14,689 bases of DNA from Lachnospiraceae bacterium (GTDB lineage Bacteria > Bacillota_A > Clostridia > Lachnospirales > Lachnospiraceae), in the NCBI GenBank assembly GCA_017553965.1, contig JAFZJK010000213.1:1-14689 (forward strand), in the 5' to 3' direction. The position numbers were made by a program, and so were the translations under genes. Shown one piece after another: positions 8,388 through 14,689 of the stretch (position 1 is its first letter; the number at the start of each line of letters is the position of its first letter). The notes under the pieces were generated by a model. That model did not search any database, was not told the origin of the DNA, and worked only from the letters and a program-made list of their open reading frames with translations.

Positions 8388-10055
8388 TTAAACCTCCATA
8401 AACACGGGAAGAATGATAGGTCTTCTCTTCATCTTCTTCCACAGGAAATCAGCAAGCTCGTCCCTGATCTGCGATTTCATCTTATTCCTGTCAGTAATGC
8501 CTCTGCCCCTCATTGAATCCATGTTCATGATAACCAGATTTTCCAAATCCATGAAAAGCTCCTCGGCTTCCTTAACATATACAAAACCTCTTGAGCTAAT
8601 GTCGGGACCGGCAATAAGTTCGCCCGATGCGGAATCAAGTGTAAGTGAAACAACCAAAAGTCCGCTCTCTGACAACTGCTGTCTGTCACGAAGTACGATA
8701 TTTCCTACATCGCCTACTCCGAGACCATCAACCATAACCGCACCGACTTTAACTCTGTCGGCTATCTTACCCTCATCCTGTGATAGCTCAAGCACATCAC
8801 CCGATGAAAGGATAAATACATTGTCCTTTTCAACGCCCATCCTGACAGCAAGATCCTTATGAGCCACAAGGAATCTGTACTCGCCGTGTACAGGCACTGC
8901 ATATTTCGGCTTAACCAGTGAATAGATAAGCTTTATCTCCTCCTGGCAGGCATGTCCCGATACATGAGCATCTTGGAATATAACCTTTGCACCGATCATA
9001 GAAAGCTCGTTGATCACCTTAAATATGTTCTTCTCGTTACCGGGGATGGCTGAAGAACTGAATATTACCACATCACCGGGCTTGATGGTAACCTTTTTAT
9101 GTATGTTGGCTGCCATCCTTGAAAGAGCTGCCATAGCCTCGCCCTGGCTGCCTGTAGTGATGATAACAGTCTGCTCATCCTTATAGGATTTGATATTCTC
9201 TATCGGGATGATGGTACCGTCCTTAACCTTAATATAACCAAGCTCAGTAGCAAGAGTTATGACATTTATCATACTCCTGCCTTCGATAACTACTTTTCTG
9301 CCGTATTTCTCAGCAGAATTAATGATCTGCTGTACACGGTCGACATTTGTCGAGAATGTAGCTACGATGATACGGTTGGTATTATTCTCCATAAATATGG
9401 TATCAAAAGTCTTACCCACCGTTCTCTCGGACATGGTATAACCCGGACGTAAAATATTGGTACTGTCGCAAAGGAGTGCCAATACACCCTTCTTTCCAAG
9501 CTCTGCAAACCTGGCCAGGTCGATCGTCTCGCCGTATACGGGAGTAAAGTCAACCTTAAAGTCGCCTGTATGTACTATGATGCCCGCAGGTGAAAAAATA
9601 GCCAGTGCCGCAGCATCAGCCACACTGTGATTTGTACGTATAAACTCTATCCTGAAATCGCCCGCAGAAACGCTCTGGCCGTATTTAACAGTCCTAAGCT
9701 TAAGCTTCTTGGGCATCTCATGTTCTCTTAATTTATTCTCAATAAGAGCCATTGTAAGGCATGTGCCGTATACAGGCACATTAATCTCCTTTAACACATA
9801 AGGCAGAGCACCGATATGGTCCTCATGTCCGTGTGTGATAAAGAAACCCTTTACCTTATCTATGTTGTCCTTTAAATAAGACACATCCGGTATAACAAGA
9901 TCTACACCGAGCATTTCGTCTTCCGGAAATGCTATACCGCAGTCAACTATAATGATCGAGTCATCATATTCAAAAGCGGTTATATTCATACCTATCTGTT
10001 CAAGTCCTCCCAAAGGAATGACCTTAACAGCAGATGTCTTTTTCTCTTCTGTCAT
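8388..10055 (-). CDS. rnj: Ribonuclease J (metallo-beta-lactamase/beta-CASP exo- and endoribonuclease)
   Basis: RNase J degrades mRNA 5' to 3' and matures rRNA in the cytoplasm of Firmicutes. The 555-residue length is normal. The beta-lactamase fold carries HGHEDHIG at 75-82 (zinc ligands H75, H77, D79, H80), H143 in TNHS and D165 in HTGDFK. The beta-CASP insertion includes LLCDSTN (194-200), GSQGEAMAALSRMA (302-315), FSSSAIPGNE (332-341), DAHVSGHA (362-369) and the final ligand H391 in VPVHGEYR. The C-terminal domain follows from about 450. All expected catalytic residues are present. The ATG at 10055 has AGGA seven bases upstream. A 100-base AT-rich gap separates it from the DUF1292 gene, and the MltG-like gene abuts its stop. 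Only one RNase J is visible, so J1 versus J2 cannot be decided. Confidence 0.96.
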   Translation of the reverse strand: MTEEKKTSAVKVIPLGGLEQIGMNITAFEYDDSIIIVDCGIAFPEDEMLGVDLVIPDVSYLKDNIDKVKGFFITHGHEDHIGALPYVLKEINVPVYGTCLTMALIENKLREHEMPKKLKLRTVKYGQSVSAGDFRIEFIRTNHSVADAAALAIFSPAGIIVHTGDFKVDFTPVYGETIDLARFAELGKKGVLALLCDSTNILRPGYTMSERTVGKTFDTIFMENNTNRIIVATFSTNVDRVQQIINSAEKYGRKVVIEGRSMINVITLATELGYIKVKDGTIIPIENIKSYKDEQTVIITTGSQGEAMAALSRMAANIHKKVTIKPGDVVIFSSSAIPGNEKNIFKVINELSMIGAKVIFQDAHVSGHACQEEIKLIYSLVKPKYAVPVHGEYRFLVAHKDLAVRMGVEKDNVFILSSGDVLELSQDEGKIADRVKVGAVMVDGLGVGDVGNIVLRDRQQLSESGLLVVSLTLDSASGELIAGPDISSRGFVYVKEAEELFMDLENLVIMNMDSMRGRGITDRNKMKSQIRDELADFLWKKMKRRPIILPVFMEV

Positions 10056-10155
10056 TTTAATTCCTATATTTTATTACAATCAATTATCTATGTTGTTTAA
10101 TCATTTTATATGCTAAATACGGCATCTCGTTTTCGGATACCTAAGCATAACATGA

Positions 10156-10434
10156 TCACTCCTCAACTATATCTACATCATCGAGAAGCTCGTTAAATAC
10201 CTCACCTACAGCAAGAAGCTCCTTGTCGTCATCAACAAGGTCGTAAGCTACTTCCTTGCTGTCGGATGCAAGCTCTTTTAATATATAAGCATTGGCCTCA
10301 TCACTGTCTTCAGTATCGGTAACAAGTAAATAGTTTTTCCCGTTAAGCTTTGTATCAGCTACTACAAAAAGATCTAACTCTACACCTTCATCGGTGGTAA
10401 ACTTTATCGATCTGCTTTCTTTCTTTTCATCCAT
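10156..10434 (-). CDS. DUF1292 family protein (YrzB-like)
   Basis: A 92-residue, strongly acidic cytoplasmic protein of the DUF1292 family; no biochemical function is established. The domain covers about residues 8-75: IKFTTDEGVELDLFVVADTKLNGKNYLLVTD, then EANAYILKEL and LVDDDKELLAVGEVFNEL, the usual beta-rich pattern ending in a helix. The C-terminus is an acidic tail (LLDDVDIVEE). It starts 14 bases after ruvX; the ribosome binding site is an imperfect GGCGGGG. The order IreB, RuvX, DUF1292 is a conserved Firmicute triplet, which supports the assignment more than the sequence alone. No membrane segment or cysteine is present. Confidence 0.88.
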   Translation of the reverse strand: MDEKKESRSIKFTTDEGVELDLFVVADTKLNGKNYLLVTDTEDSDEANAYILKELASDSKEVAYDLVDDDKELLAVGEVFNELLDDVDIVEE

Positions 10435-10448
10435 ACTAATACCCCGCC

Positions 10449-10889
10449 TTATACGTTTTGTTTTTGAAGAGCAAGATAATCAAGATAATTCTGAAGTATG
10501 ATAACAGCTGCAAGCTTATCGATCACCTTGTTCTTTTCATTAAGATCAGTGCCTGCTTCCTGTAATACACGGTCAGCTGAAACAGTACTGAAACGCTCAT
10601 CCCATAATATAACCGGAAGTCCGGTCCTACGCTCTAGGTCAGCCGCAAAAGCTCTCGACTTTTCAGCTCTGTCACCTTCAGTGCCGTCAAGCTTTTTAGG
10701 AAGACCAACAACTATACGGTCAACCTCGTACCAGTCAATAAGATACTCTATACGCTGATATGTCTTCCTAAGCTTATTCTCATGTGTTCTTCTGATCGTC
10801 TCGATACCCTGTGCAGTAATAAGCAGCGGGTCGCTGATGGCAACTCCGCATGTCATACCGCCGAAATCAAGTCCTATTATCCTGCCCAT
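10449..10889 (-). CDS. ruvX: RuvX/YqgF family RNase H-like nuclease
   Basis: A 146-residue member of the YqgF family, an RNase H fold related to Holliday junction resolvases and also implicated in 16S rRNA 5'-end maturation. The N-terminal GLDFG (6-10) supplies the first acidic residue, D8; [13 protein letters not shown] (60-72) is the family signature; WDERFST (96-102) supplies D97/E98; [17 protein letters not shown] (121-137) supplies D124. All expected acidic active-site positions are present. The loop after DFG reads GGMTCGVA, where many members have a lysine/arginine pair. AAGGAG lies about 8 bases before the ATG. It starts 21 bases after ireB and ends 14 bases before the DUF1292 gene. 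Family is certain; whether the main role is DNA recombination or rRNA processing is unsettled for the family. Confidence 0.93.
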   Translation of the reverse strand: MGRIIGLDFGGMTCGVAISDPLLITAQGIETIRRTHENKLRKTYQRIEYLIDWYEVDRIVVGLPKKLDGTEGDRAEKSRAFAADLERRTGLPVILWDERFSTVSADRVLQEAGTDLNEKNKVIDKLAAVIILQNYLDYLALQKQNV

Positions 10890-10910
10890 TAAACAAAACT
10901 CCTTAAAAGC

Positions 10911-11171
10911 TTATTTAAAGTTTATATCAATGTATTCCTTTAAAAGCTCCTCAATGATCTCATCACGCTCTACACGCATGATCTGGCTTCTGGCACCGTT
11001 ATGACTTGTGATATAGGTAGGATCGCCTGACATGATGTAACCAACTATCTGGCTTACAGGGTTATAGCCCTTCTGTGTAAGTGCAAGATATACATCTGCA
11101 ATAGTGTCCTTAACCAGGTTCTCAGTTTCCTTCACAGGTCTGAAATATTGTGTGTCGCCTCTAGATTCCAT
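10911..11171 (-). CDS. ireB: IreB family regulatory phosphoprotein (UPF0297, YrzL-like)
   Basis: An 86-residue protein of the IreB family. In Enterococcus faecalis IreB is phosphorylated by the PASTA kinase IreK on N-terminal threonines and negatively affects cephalosporin resistance. The core is plain: VKDTIADVYLALTQKGYNPVSQIVGYI (20-46), SGDPTYITSHNGAR (48-61) and VERDEIIEELLKEYI (67-81). The N-terminus keeps Thr7 in DTQYF, aligning with one of the phosphorylated threonines, but residue 4 is arginine. The ATG has only GGGG (11179-11182) as a ribosome binding site. It is the first gene after a near-consensus promoter at 11233-11261, with a leader of about 55 bases, so it heads the long minus-strand operon. 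Presence of IreB predicts a PASTA kinase elsewhere in the genome. Confidence 0.93.
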   Translation of the reverse strand: MESRGDTQYFRPVKETENLVKDTIADVYLALTQKGYNPVSQIVGYIMSGDPTYITSHNGARSQIMRVERDEIIEELLKEYIDINFK

Positions 11172-11232
11172 AAATAAACCCCGTTTCTGCGCAGCTTTTG
11201 GGGAGTGCGCTTCCCTAAAAATCCATCATATA

Positions 11233-11261
11233 ATTATACTGTAGAATCGTAAAGTTTTCAA
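11233..11261 (-). promoter_or_regulatory. Near-consensus sigma-A promoter of the ireB-ruvX operon
   Basis: On the minus strand, -35 TTGAAA (11256-11261) and -10 TATAAT (11233-11238) are 17 bases apart. It begins only 11 bases past the mtaB stop. No intrinsic terminator is visible between mtaB and this promoter, so some readthrough from mtaB into ireB is possible. The downstream genes to about 2706 have no equally strong promoter between them. Confidence 0.82.
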
Positions 11262-11272
11262 GTGATTTCTTA

Positions 11273-12787
11273 CTATTTTAGTAAAATTTTACCTAAAAGA
11301 ACCGAATTATCCTTAATCCCGGTAACTTCTACCTCGATAATGTCATTAATAGCGACATTTTTAGAGGTGTTTTTGCCGTTTTGAGGATCGTCACAATCAA
11401 GCGATGCCTCTACAGAAACATATCTTTCTGTAAGACCTTTAACAATGACTTTTTCCGGACCAACCTCGATACTTTCCATTTCCTCCACAAGTATCTTTAC
11501 TTTCTTCCCCACAAAACCTTCCAGGTACTCCAGCGCGGTCTTTTCTTCTAACGCCTGCACCTTAAGGCTTCGCTCATGTTTTTGCTTATCTGTCAGCTGT
11601 CCAGGCATACGGTCAGCTACAGTACCAGCACGTCTGGAATACTTAAATATATGTATCTTGCTGAAAGCAACCTTTCTTAAAAGCTCACATGACTCCTCAA
11701 ACTCTTCTTCAGTCTCTCCCGGGAAACCAACTATAACATCGGTCGTGATCGAAGGCTTATCATAATACTTACGCAGTATCTCGCATCTCTCCAAAAATTC
11801 AACACCGGTATAATGCCTGTTCATACGTTTTAGTACAGTATCACAACCACTCTGCAGTGACAGATGGAAATGAGGACAAACTTTATCAAGCTTAACAAGC
11901 TCGGAAACAAAGCTGTCAGTGATGATCCTGGGCTCCAACGAACCAAGTCTGATACGTTCGATACCGGGTATTACGTTAATCTTCTTCAAAAGCCTTAACA
12001 GAGGTTCTTCCTCTACGGCATTATTACCACCATTGTTATCCCACGAGCTGTCTTCTTTTGAATCATGAGCCAAGTCAAATGACGATTTTATCATAGCTCC
12101 GTCATTATTTTCATCTTTCCCATCAGATAAGCTATTCAATTTCTCTTTAGCTCTCATAGTTAACTCATAATTATCATAACCATACGACGAAATGTGTATA
12201 CCCGAAAGTACTACTTCTTTAAAACCCTTTGCAGCAAGCTCCTTTATTTCATCAATTATCTCTTCTTCATCCCTAGATCTAACTCTGCCTCTGGCAAAAG
12301 GTATTATACAATATGTACAAAACTGGTTACATCCGTCCTCTATCCTGACAAAAGCTCTGCTACGCTCCGGATAATCATTTATAGAAAAGCTCTCTACCAG
12401 CTTTTCAGAAGCAATATCATCTACAAACGACTCATCAGACCTTTTATCAAAATACTCACGTATGATACGAGCCACTTCACCCTTATGATTGTTACCGATG
12501 ATCAGGTCAGCCTCACTTTTGAGTTCTTCCTCTTTACGAGTCTGGACATAGCAGCCCGTAGCCACTATCAGCGCATCAGGATTAAGCGTTTTAGCCCTGT
12601 GCAGCATCTGACGTGACTTTCTGTCAGCTATATTGGTGACCGAGCAGGTATTAATGATATAAACATCGGCCTTCTCTGAAAAATCCACTATCTCAAAGCC
12701 CGAAGTTATCATATCTTCCCTGATATATTCGGTTTCATAAGAATTTACCTTACAGCCAAGTGATAATAATGCGGCTTTTTTATTCAT
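11273..12787 (-). CDS. mtaB: tRNA t6A37 methylthiotransferase MtaB
   Basis: A radical-SAM enzyme that converts t6A37 to ms2t6A37 in tRNAs reading ANN codons. The N-terminal MTTase domain (1-115) carries cluster cysteines C12, C48 and C79. The radical SAM domain has C153-x3-C157-x2-C160, followed by GRVRSRDEEEI and VLSGIHISSYG (193-203). HFHLSLQSGCDTVLKRMNR (306-324) and VIVGFPGETEEEFE (351-364) are typical, and a TRAM domain occupies about 420-504. GIHI with the HLSLQSG form points to MtaB rather than MiaB or RimO. At 504 residues it is longer than the usual 430-450: about 50 hydrophilic residues (roughly 208-260, rich in Asn, Asp, Ser, Glu) are inserted after SSYGYD. AAAGGA lies 7 bases before the ATG. 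The gene diverges from the HPr-like gene. Confidence 0.94.
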   Translation of the reverse strand: MNKKAALLSLGCKVNSYETEYIREDMITSGFEIVDFSEKADVYIINTCSVTNIADRKSRQMLHRAKTLNPDALIVATGCYVQTRKEEELKSEADLIIGNNHKGEVARIIREYFDKRSDESFVDDIASEKLVESFSINDYPERSRAFVRIEDGCNQFCTYCIIPFARGRVRSRDEEEIIDEIKELAAKGFKEVVLSGIHISSYGYDNYELTMRAKEKLNSLSDGKDENNDGAMIKSSFDLAHDSKEDSSWDNNGGNNAVEEEPLLRLLKKINVIPGIERIRLGSLEPRIITDSFVSELVKLDKVCPHFHLSLQSGCDTVLKRMNRHYTGVEFLERCEILRKYYDKPSITTDVIVGFPGETEEEFEESCELLRKVAFSKIHIFKYSRRAGTVADRMPGQLTDKQKHERSLKVQALEEKTALEYLEGFVGKKVKILVEEMESIEVGPEKVIVKGLTERYVSVEASLDCDDPQNGKNTSKNVAINDIIEVEVTGIKDNSVLLGKILLK

Positions 12788-12803
12788 ATAAAAATCCTTT
12801 CAC

Positions 12804-12827
12804 GTGTCAATGGGTACTTTTTGACAC
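12804..12827. repeat. Inverted repeat in the mtaB leader
   Basis: Perfect 7-bp arms GTGTCAA (12804-12810) and TTGACAC (12821-12827) flank a 10-base centre. In mtaB mRNA this forms a hairpin that ends three bases before the AAAGGA ribosome binding site. No T run follows, so termination is unlikely. It could be an operator, a translation-control hairpin or a small dispersed repeat. Confidence 0.5.
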
Positions 12828-12872
12828 ACCAATTATCCCTATATTTTGTATAAAGTGTACAGCAATTACCTA

Positions 12873-12902
12873 TATATACCACAATTTGTGAATATTGCAC
12901 AA
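12873..12902 (-). promoter_or_regulatory. Possible mtaB promoter
   Basis: On the minus strand TTGTGC (12897-12902) and TATATA (12873-12878) are 18 bases apart, giving a leader of about 80 bases. The match is moderate. The AT-rich gap offers other weak -10 boxes, and the -35 box overlaps the palindrome at 12884-12904. Confidence 0.3.
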
Positions 12903-12904
12903 AT
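12884..12904. promoter_or_regulatory. Operator-like palindrome between mtaB and the HPr-like gene
   Basis: Arms ATTTGTG (12884-12890) and CACAAAT (12898-12904) are perfect inverted copies around AATATTG. The core TTGTGAATATTGCACAA resembles the Rex redox-repressor operator type (TTGTGA, four to six bases, TCACAA) but is one base too short. It overlaps the candidate mtaB -35 box and lies about 85 bases upstream of the HPr-like promoter. Regulator unknown. Confidence 0.35.
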
Positions 12905-12988
12905 CATGACCGGTTAAAACTCTTAGCCGGATTAAAAAGAATATAAATAAATCTCTAAAATCTCCTTAAAATTTGGTGCTTTAGAGTG

Positions 12989-13017
12989 TTGACTTTATTA
13001 TAAACAAACGCTATACT
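12989..13017 (+). promoter_or_regulatory. Sigma-A promoter of the HPr-like gene
   Basis: TTGACT (12989-12994) and TATACT (13012-13017) are exactly 17 bases apart. The start of transcription would be near 13024, leaving a leader of about 64 bases before the ATG at 13088. Confidence 0.8.
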
Positions 13018-13087
13018 AAGACTCGTAAGGCAGATGAGAAATCAAATGCCTATCGGAAAAGGTTGGTACAAGAAAGGAGTACAGAAA

Positions 13088-13321
13088 ATGAAAACAGTAA
13101 AAATCAGTTTAAATTCTATCGATGCAGTTAAGTCATTCGTAAACACAGTTACTAAATATGATTCAGATTTTGATCTTGTTTCAGGCAGATACGTAATCGA
13201 CGCTAAGTCAATCATGGGTATCTTCTCACTTGATCTTTCAAAGCCTATCGAACTCAACATCCATTCTGAGGAACAGCTTGATGAGATCTTAGATAGCTTA
13301 AAGCAGTTTGTAATTGAATAA
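13088..13321 (+). CDS. HPr-like protein lacking the phosphorylatable histidine
   Basis: A 77-residue protein with the HPr (PTS phosphocarrier) fold pattern. From about residue 17 it parallels HPr: FVNTVTKYDSDFDLVSGRYVIDAKSIMGIFSLDL, where KYD and KSIMG are the clearest matches. S41 in KSIMG corresponds to regulatory Ser46 of Firmicute HPr. The N-terminal segment carrying the PEP-phosphorylated histidine (GIHARPA) is replaced by NSIDAVKS and appears about three residues shorter, so sugar-phosphate relay by this protein is not expected. Start choice: AAAGGAG at 13073-13079 lies 8 bases before the ATG at 13088; an in-frame ATG at 13034 has no ribosome binding site. It is a single-gene unit with a strong promoter and terminator, suggesting high expression. 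B. subtilis Crh is a comparable His-less HPr paralogue, but equivalence is inference. Confidence 0.82.
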   Translation: MKTVKISLNSIDAVKSFVNTVTKYDSDFDLVSGRYVIDAKSIMGIFSLDLSKPIELNIHSEEQLDEILDSLKQFVIE

Positions 13322-13348
13322 CTTAAACTTACACAGGATTTAAGAAAG

Positions 13349-13378
13349 ACGGCAGCATAAGCTGCCGTTTTTTCTTTT
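13349..13378 (+). terminator. Intrinsic terminator after the HPr-like gene
   Basis: A perfect 8-bp GC-rich stem ACGGCAGC / GCTGCCGT with an ATAA loop is followed by a T-rich tract (13368-13378). It lies 27 bases after the stop. The convergent thiI gene ends at 13390, so the hairpin is also positioned to stop thiI transcripts, although the opposite-strand tract is less T-rich. Confidence 0.93.
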
Positions 13379-13389
13379 GTTTTCTATTA

Positions 13390-14577
13390 TTAATCTTCCG
13401 TAACCTCAATTATCTCCACATCATTAATAGCCTTTTCTACCAACTCTTCTATCGTCCCTACAAGCTTCTTCTCTGATCTCTCAATAATGTGCAGATAAGG
13501 CTTTGTAACAGGATGCTTTGCAACAAATATGGTGCAGCAGTCCTCGTACGGCTGTATGGATGTCTCATATGTGTTGATCTTTTCTGCTATATCAACGATA
13601 TCCTGCTTATCAAAAGCTATAACCGGTCTGTATACGGGCAGTGTACATACTGCATTGGTAGCAACAAGGCTCTGAGGAGTCTGGCTTGCTACCTGACCGA
13701 TGGACTCACCTGTGATAAGTGCCTGACAATGATTTGCATATGCGAAATGCTCCGCTATTCTCATCATATATCTTCTCATGATGATGGTAAGTTCGTCTCT
13801 CGGGCATTTATCGATGATAGCCAGCTGTATATCCGTAAAATTAACCACATGAAGCTTAATAGGTCCTGTATATACGCTTATCAGCTTAGCAAGGTCAACC
13901 ACCTTCTGCTTAGCTCTCTCAGATGTATAAGGCGGAGCATGGAAATAAACCGCATCAATCGTAACACCACGTTTAGATACCATGTAACCGGCTACAGGGC
14001 TGTCTATACCGCCTGAAAGAAGCAGCATCGCATGACCGTTAGCGCCGACAGGCATACCACCCAAGCCCTTAATAGACTCCGAATATACATAAGCCATATT
14101 TCTGATCTCTACATAGAGCAGTATCTGAGGGTTATGTACATCCACCTTTAACTCAGAGAATCTGTCAAGCAGATATCCTCCCATATCAGAGCATATCTGC
14201 GGTGACTGTATAGGGTAAGATTTATCGGAACGGCGTGCCTCAACCTTAAAAGTATAAGGCTTATTTCCGTATCTTTCCTCAAAATAGTCACCAGTTTTAA
14301 CAGTCAGATTATCCCACGAAGCATCCTCGATCACATACGCAGGGCATATCTCCCACACGCCGAATACCTTCTTCATCTGGTCTACGGCTTCATCATAATC
14401 GTAAATGTCAGGGCAGTTAACCTTAAGTCTTCCCTGTTCCCTTTCTACAGTAAAGCCGTCGGCTACCTTGGCGAGTTTTTCAGCTATCCTGTCACAGAGA
14501 GCATCCTCAAATACGTATCTGTTCTTACCCTTGATACCTATCTCTGCATATTTGATCAAAAATGCCTTGTAATTCAT
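13390..14577 (-). CDS. thiI: tRNA 4-thiouridine synthase ThiI (rhodanese-free type)
   Basis: ThiI adenylates U8 of tRNA and inserts sulfur to give 4-thiouridine; in some bacteria it also supplies sulfur for thiamine thiazole. The 395-residue protein has an N-terminal ferredoxin-like region (1-75), a THUMP domain (about 60-165), and a PP-loop ATPase domain starting at LLSGGIDSP (186-194). GESIGQVASQT (290-300) and the C-terminal YEDCCTIFVAKHP (344-356, with C347 and C348) are typical. The C-terminal rhodanese domain of E. coli ThiI is absent, as in most Firmicutes, so sulfur is expected directly from the desulfurase. AAAGGA lies 6 bases before the ATG. The upstream gene, whose stop is 12 bases before this start, encodes a cysteine desulfurase, consistent with that partnership. 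Confidence 0.96.
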   Translation of the reverse strand: MNYKAFLIKYAEIGIKGKNRYVFEDALCDRIAEKLAKVADGFTVEREQGRLKVNCPDIYDYDEAVDQMKKVFGVWEICPAYVIEDASWDNLTVKTGDYFEERYGNKPYTFKVEARRSDKSYPIQSPQICSDMGGYLLDRFSELKVDVHNPQILLYVEIRNMAYVYSESIKGLGGMPVGANGHAMLLLSGGIDSPVAGYMVSKRGVTIDAVYFHAPPYTSERAKQKVVDLAKLISVYTGPIKLHVVNFTDIQLAIIDKCPRDELTIIMRRYMMRIAEHFAYANHCQALITGESIGQVASQTPQSLVATNAVCTLPVYRPVIAFDKQDIVDIAEKINTYETSIQPYEDCCTIFVAKHPVTKPYLHIIERSEKKLVGTIEELVEKAINDVEIIEVTED

Positions 14578-14589
14578 TTCAATTCCTTT

Positions 14590-14689
14590 CTATTTCCTGG
14601 TAAATCTTGAATATATCGGTACTAACTCTTTTAACATATCTATACAGTAATCGATCTCATCCATAGTGGTATGTACCGAAAAACTAAAC
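14590..14689 (-). CDS. Cysteine desulfurase, NifS/IscS class (C-terminal fragment at window edge)
   Basis: Only the last 32 residues and the TAG stop (14590-14592) lie in the window; the rest is beyond the right edge. The frame reads FSFSVHTTMDEIDYCIDML, then KELVPIYSRFTRK. The pattern FS(V/L)xxxTTxxEIDY followed by a leucine-rich helix is the usual C-terminal end of NifS/IscS-type PLP-dependent cysteine desulfurases. Such enzymes transfer cysteine sulfur as a persulfide to acceptors such as ThiI. The stop lies 12 bases before thiI and the thiI ribosome binding site is in that gap, so the two form one transcription unit. The active-site cysteine and PLP lysine are outside the window, so the assignment rests on the C-terminus and the thiI linkage. 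Confidence 0.75.
   Translation of the reverse strand, partial: FSFSVHTTMDEIDYCIDMLKELVPIYSRFTRK

Larger units (their letters stand above)
12788..13087. other. 300-base divergent intergenic region between mtaB and the HPr-like gene
   Basis: This AT-rich stretch holds, from left to right: the mtaB ribosome binding site, the inverted repeat at 12804-12827, a possible mtaB promoter, the palindrome at 12884-12904, and a further imperfect inverted repeat CCGGTTA (12910-12916) / TAGCCGG (12924-12930) around 7 bases. Then come the HPr-like promoter (12989-13017) and its leader. No coding sequence, tRNA or recognisable riboswitch was seen. Three separate inverted repeats in 130 bases is unusually dense for this window. 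Confidence 0.7.

Noticed and set aside
11179..11216. Short complementary runs in the ireB leader (GGGA/TCCC and CCCC/GGGG, the latter covering the weak ribosome binding site)
   Set aside because: The stems are only four base pairs and no known leader motif or T tract is present; an attenuator or riboswitch cannot be supported.
12910..12930. CCGGTTA / TAGCCGG inverted repeat as a terminator
   Set aside because: The stem has one mismatch and neither strand shows a T tract after it; it is only noted within the intergenic region.
13034..13087. In-frame ATG at 13034 that would give an 18-residue longer HPr-like protein
   Set aside because: No ribosome binding site precedes it, while AAAGGAG stands 8 bases before the ATG at 13088; the extra residues do not resemble HPr.
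13489..14016. Plus-strand open frame of 175 codons opposite thiI
   Set aside because: It is antisense to an intact, fully recognisable thiI, has no ribosome binding site and shows a composition typical of a shadow frame.
1..14689. Mobile elements, CRISPR arrays, tRNA or rRNA genes, or a defence-type gene cluster
   Set aside because: No transposase, integrase, phage or Cas-like protein, no regularly spaced direct repeats and no cloverleaf-like sequence were seen; gene content is ordinary core chromosome.

Overview
The window looks like chromosomal core DNA from a low-to-moderate GC Firmicute, most likely a Clostridia member of the Lachnospiraceae type. The evidence is the gene set (IreB, RuvX, DUF1292, RNase J, an MltG-like protein, a TrmR-like and a U32/TrhP-like protein in a row; a YerC/TrpR-like protein; a rhodanese-free ThiI), strong GGAGG-type ribosome binding sites and consensus sigma-A promoters. 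The family assignments are recognition from sequence; no search was run.

Layout from high to low coordinate. The right edge holds the last 32 codons of a cysteine desulfurase followed by thiI (minus strand), a sulfur relay pair for 4-thiouridine in tRNA. A small HPr-like gene lacking the active-site histidine lies on the plus strand with its own promoter and terminator and converges on thiI. Divergent from it is mtaB (ms2t6A37 of tRNA), which carries an unusual hydrophilic insertion. Directly after mtaB a near-consensus promoter (TTGAAA, 17 bp, TATAAT) starts a long minus-strand run: ireB, ruvX, DUF1292, RNase J, a short MltG-like membrane protein, trmR, trhP and a SWIM-SNF2 ATPase. Gaps are 0-100 bases, with one exact abutment and one 4-base overlap. 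The order matches the Bacillus subtilis yrzL-yrrK-yrzB-yrrL-yrrM-yrrN/O neighbourhood as I recall it, with an RNase J gene between the yrzB- and yrrL-like genes. A plus-strand yerC-like regulator gene follows and converges on the SNF2 gene over a strong hairpin terminator. The left end has rlmD (23S rRNA m5U methyltransferase) and a class I SAM methyltransferase running off the edge.

The common theme is RNA maturation and decay: four tRNA modification functions (thiI, mtaB, trhP, trmR), one rRNA methyltransferase, one ribonuclease and RuvX. IreB and the MltG-like protein point to cell-envelope control.

I found no mobile elements, CRISPR arrays, tRNA or rRNA genes, and no convincing new multi-gene system. 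The points most worth a second look are the MltG-like protein without a catalytic domain, the HPr-like protein without its phosphorylatable histidine, the MtaB insertion, and several short perfect or near-perfect palindromes in non-coding DNA around trmR and mtaB.
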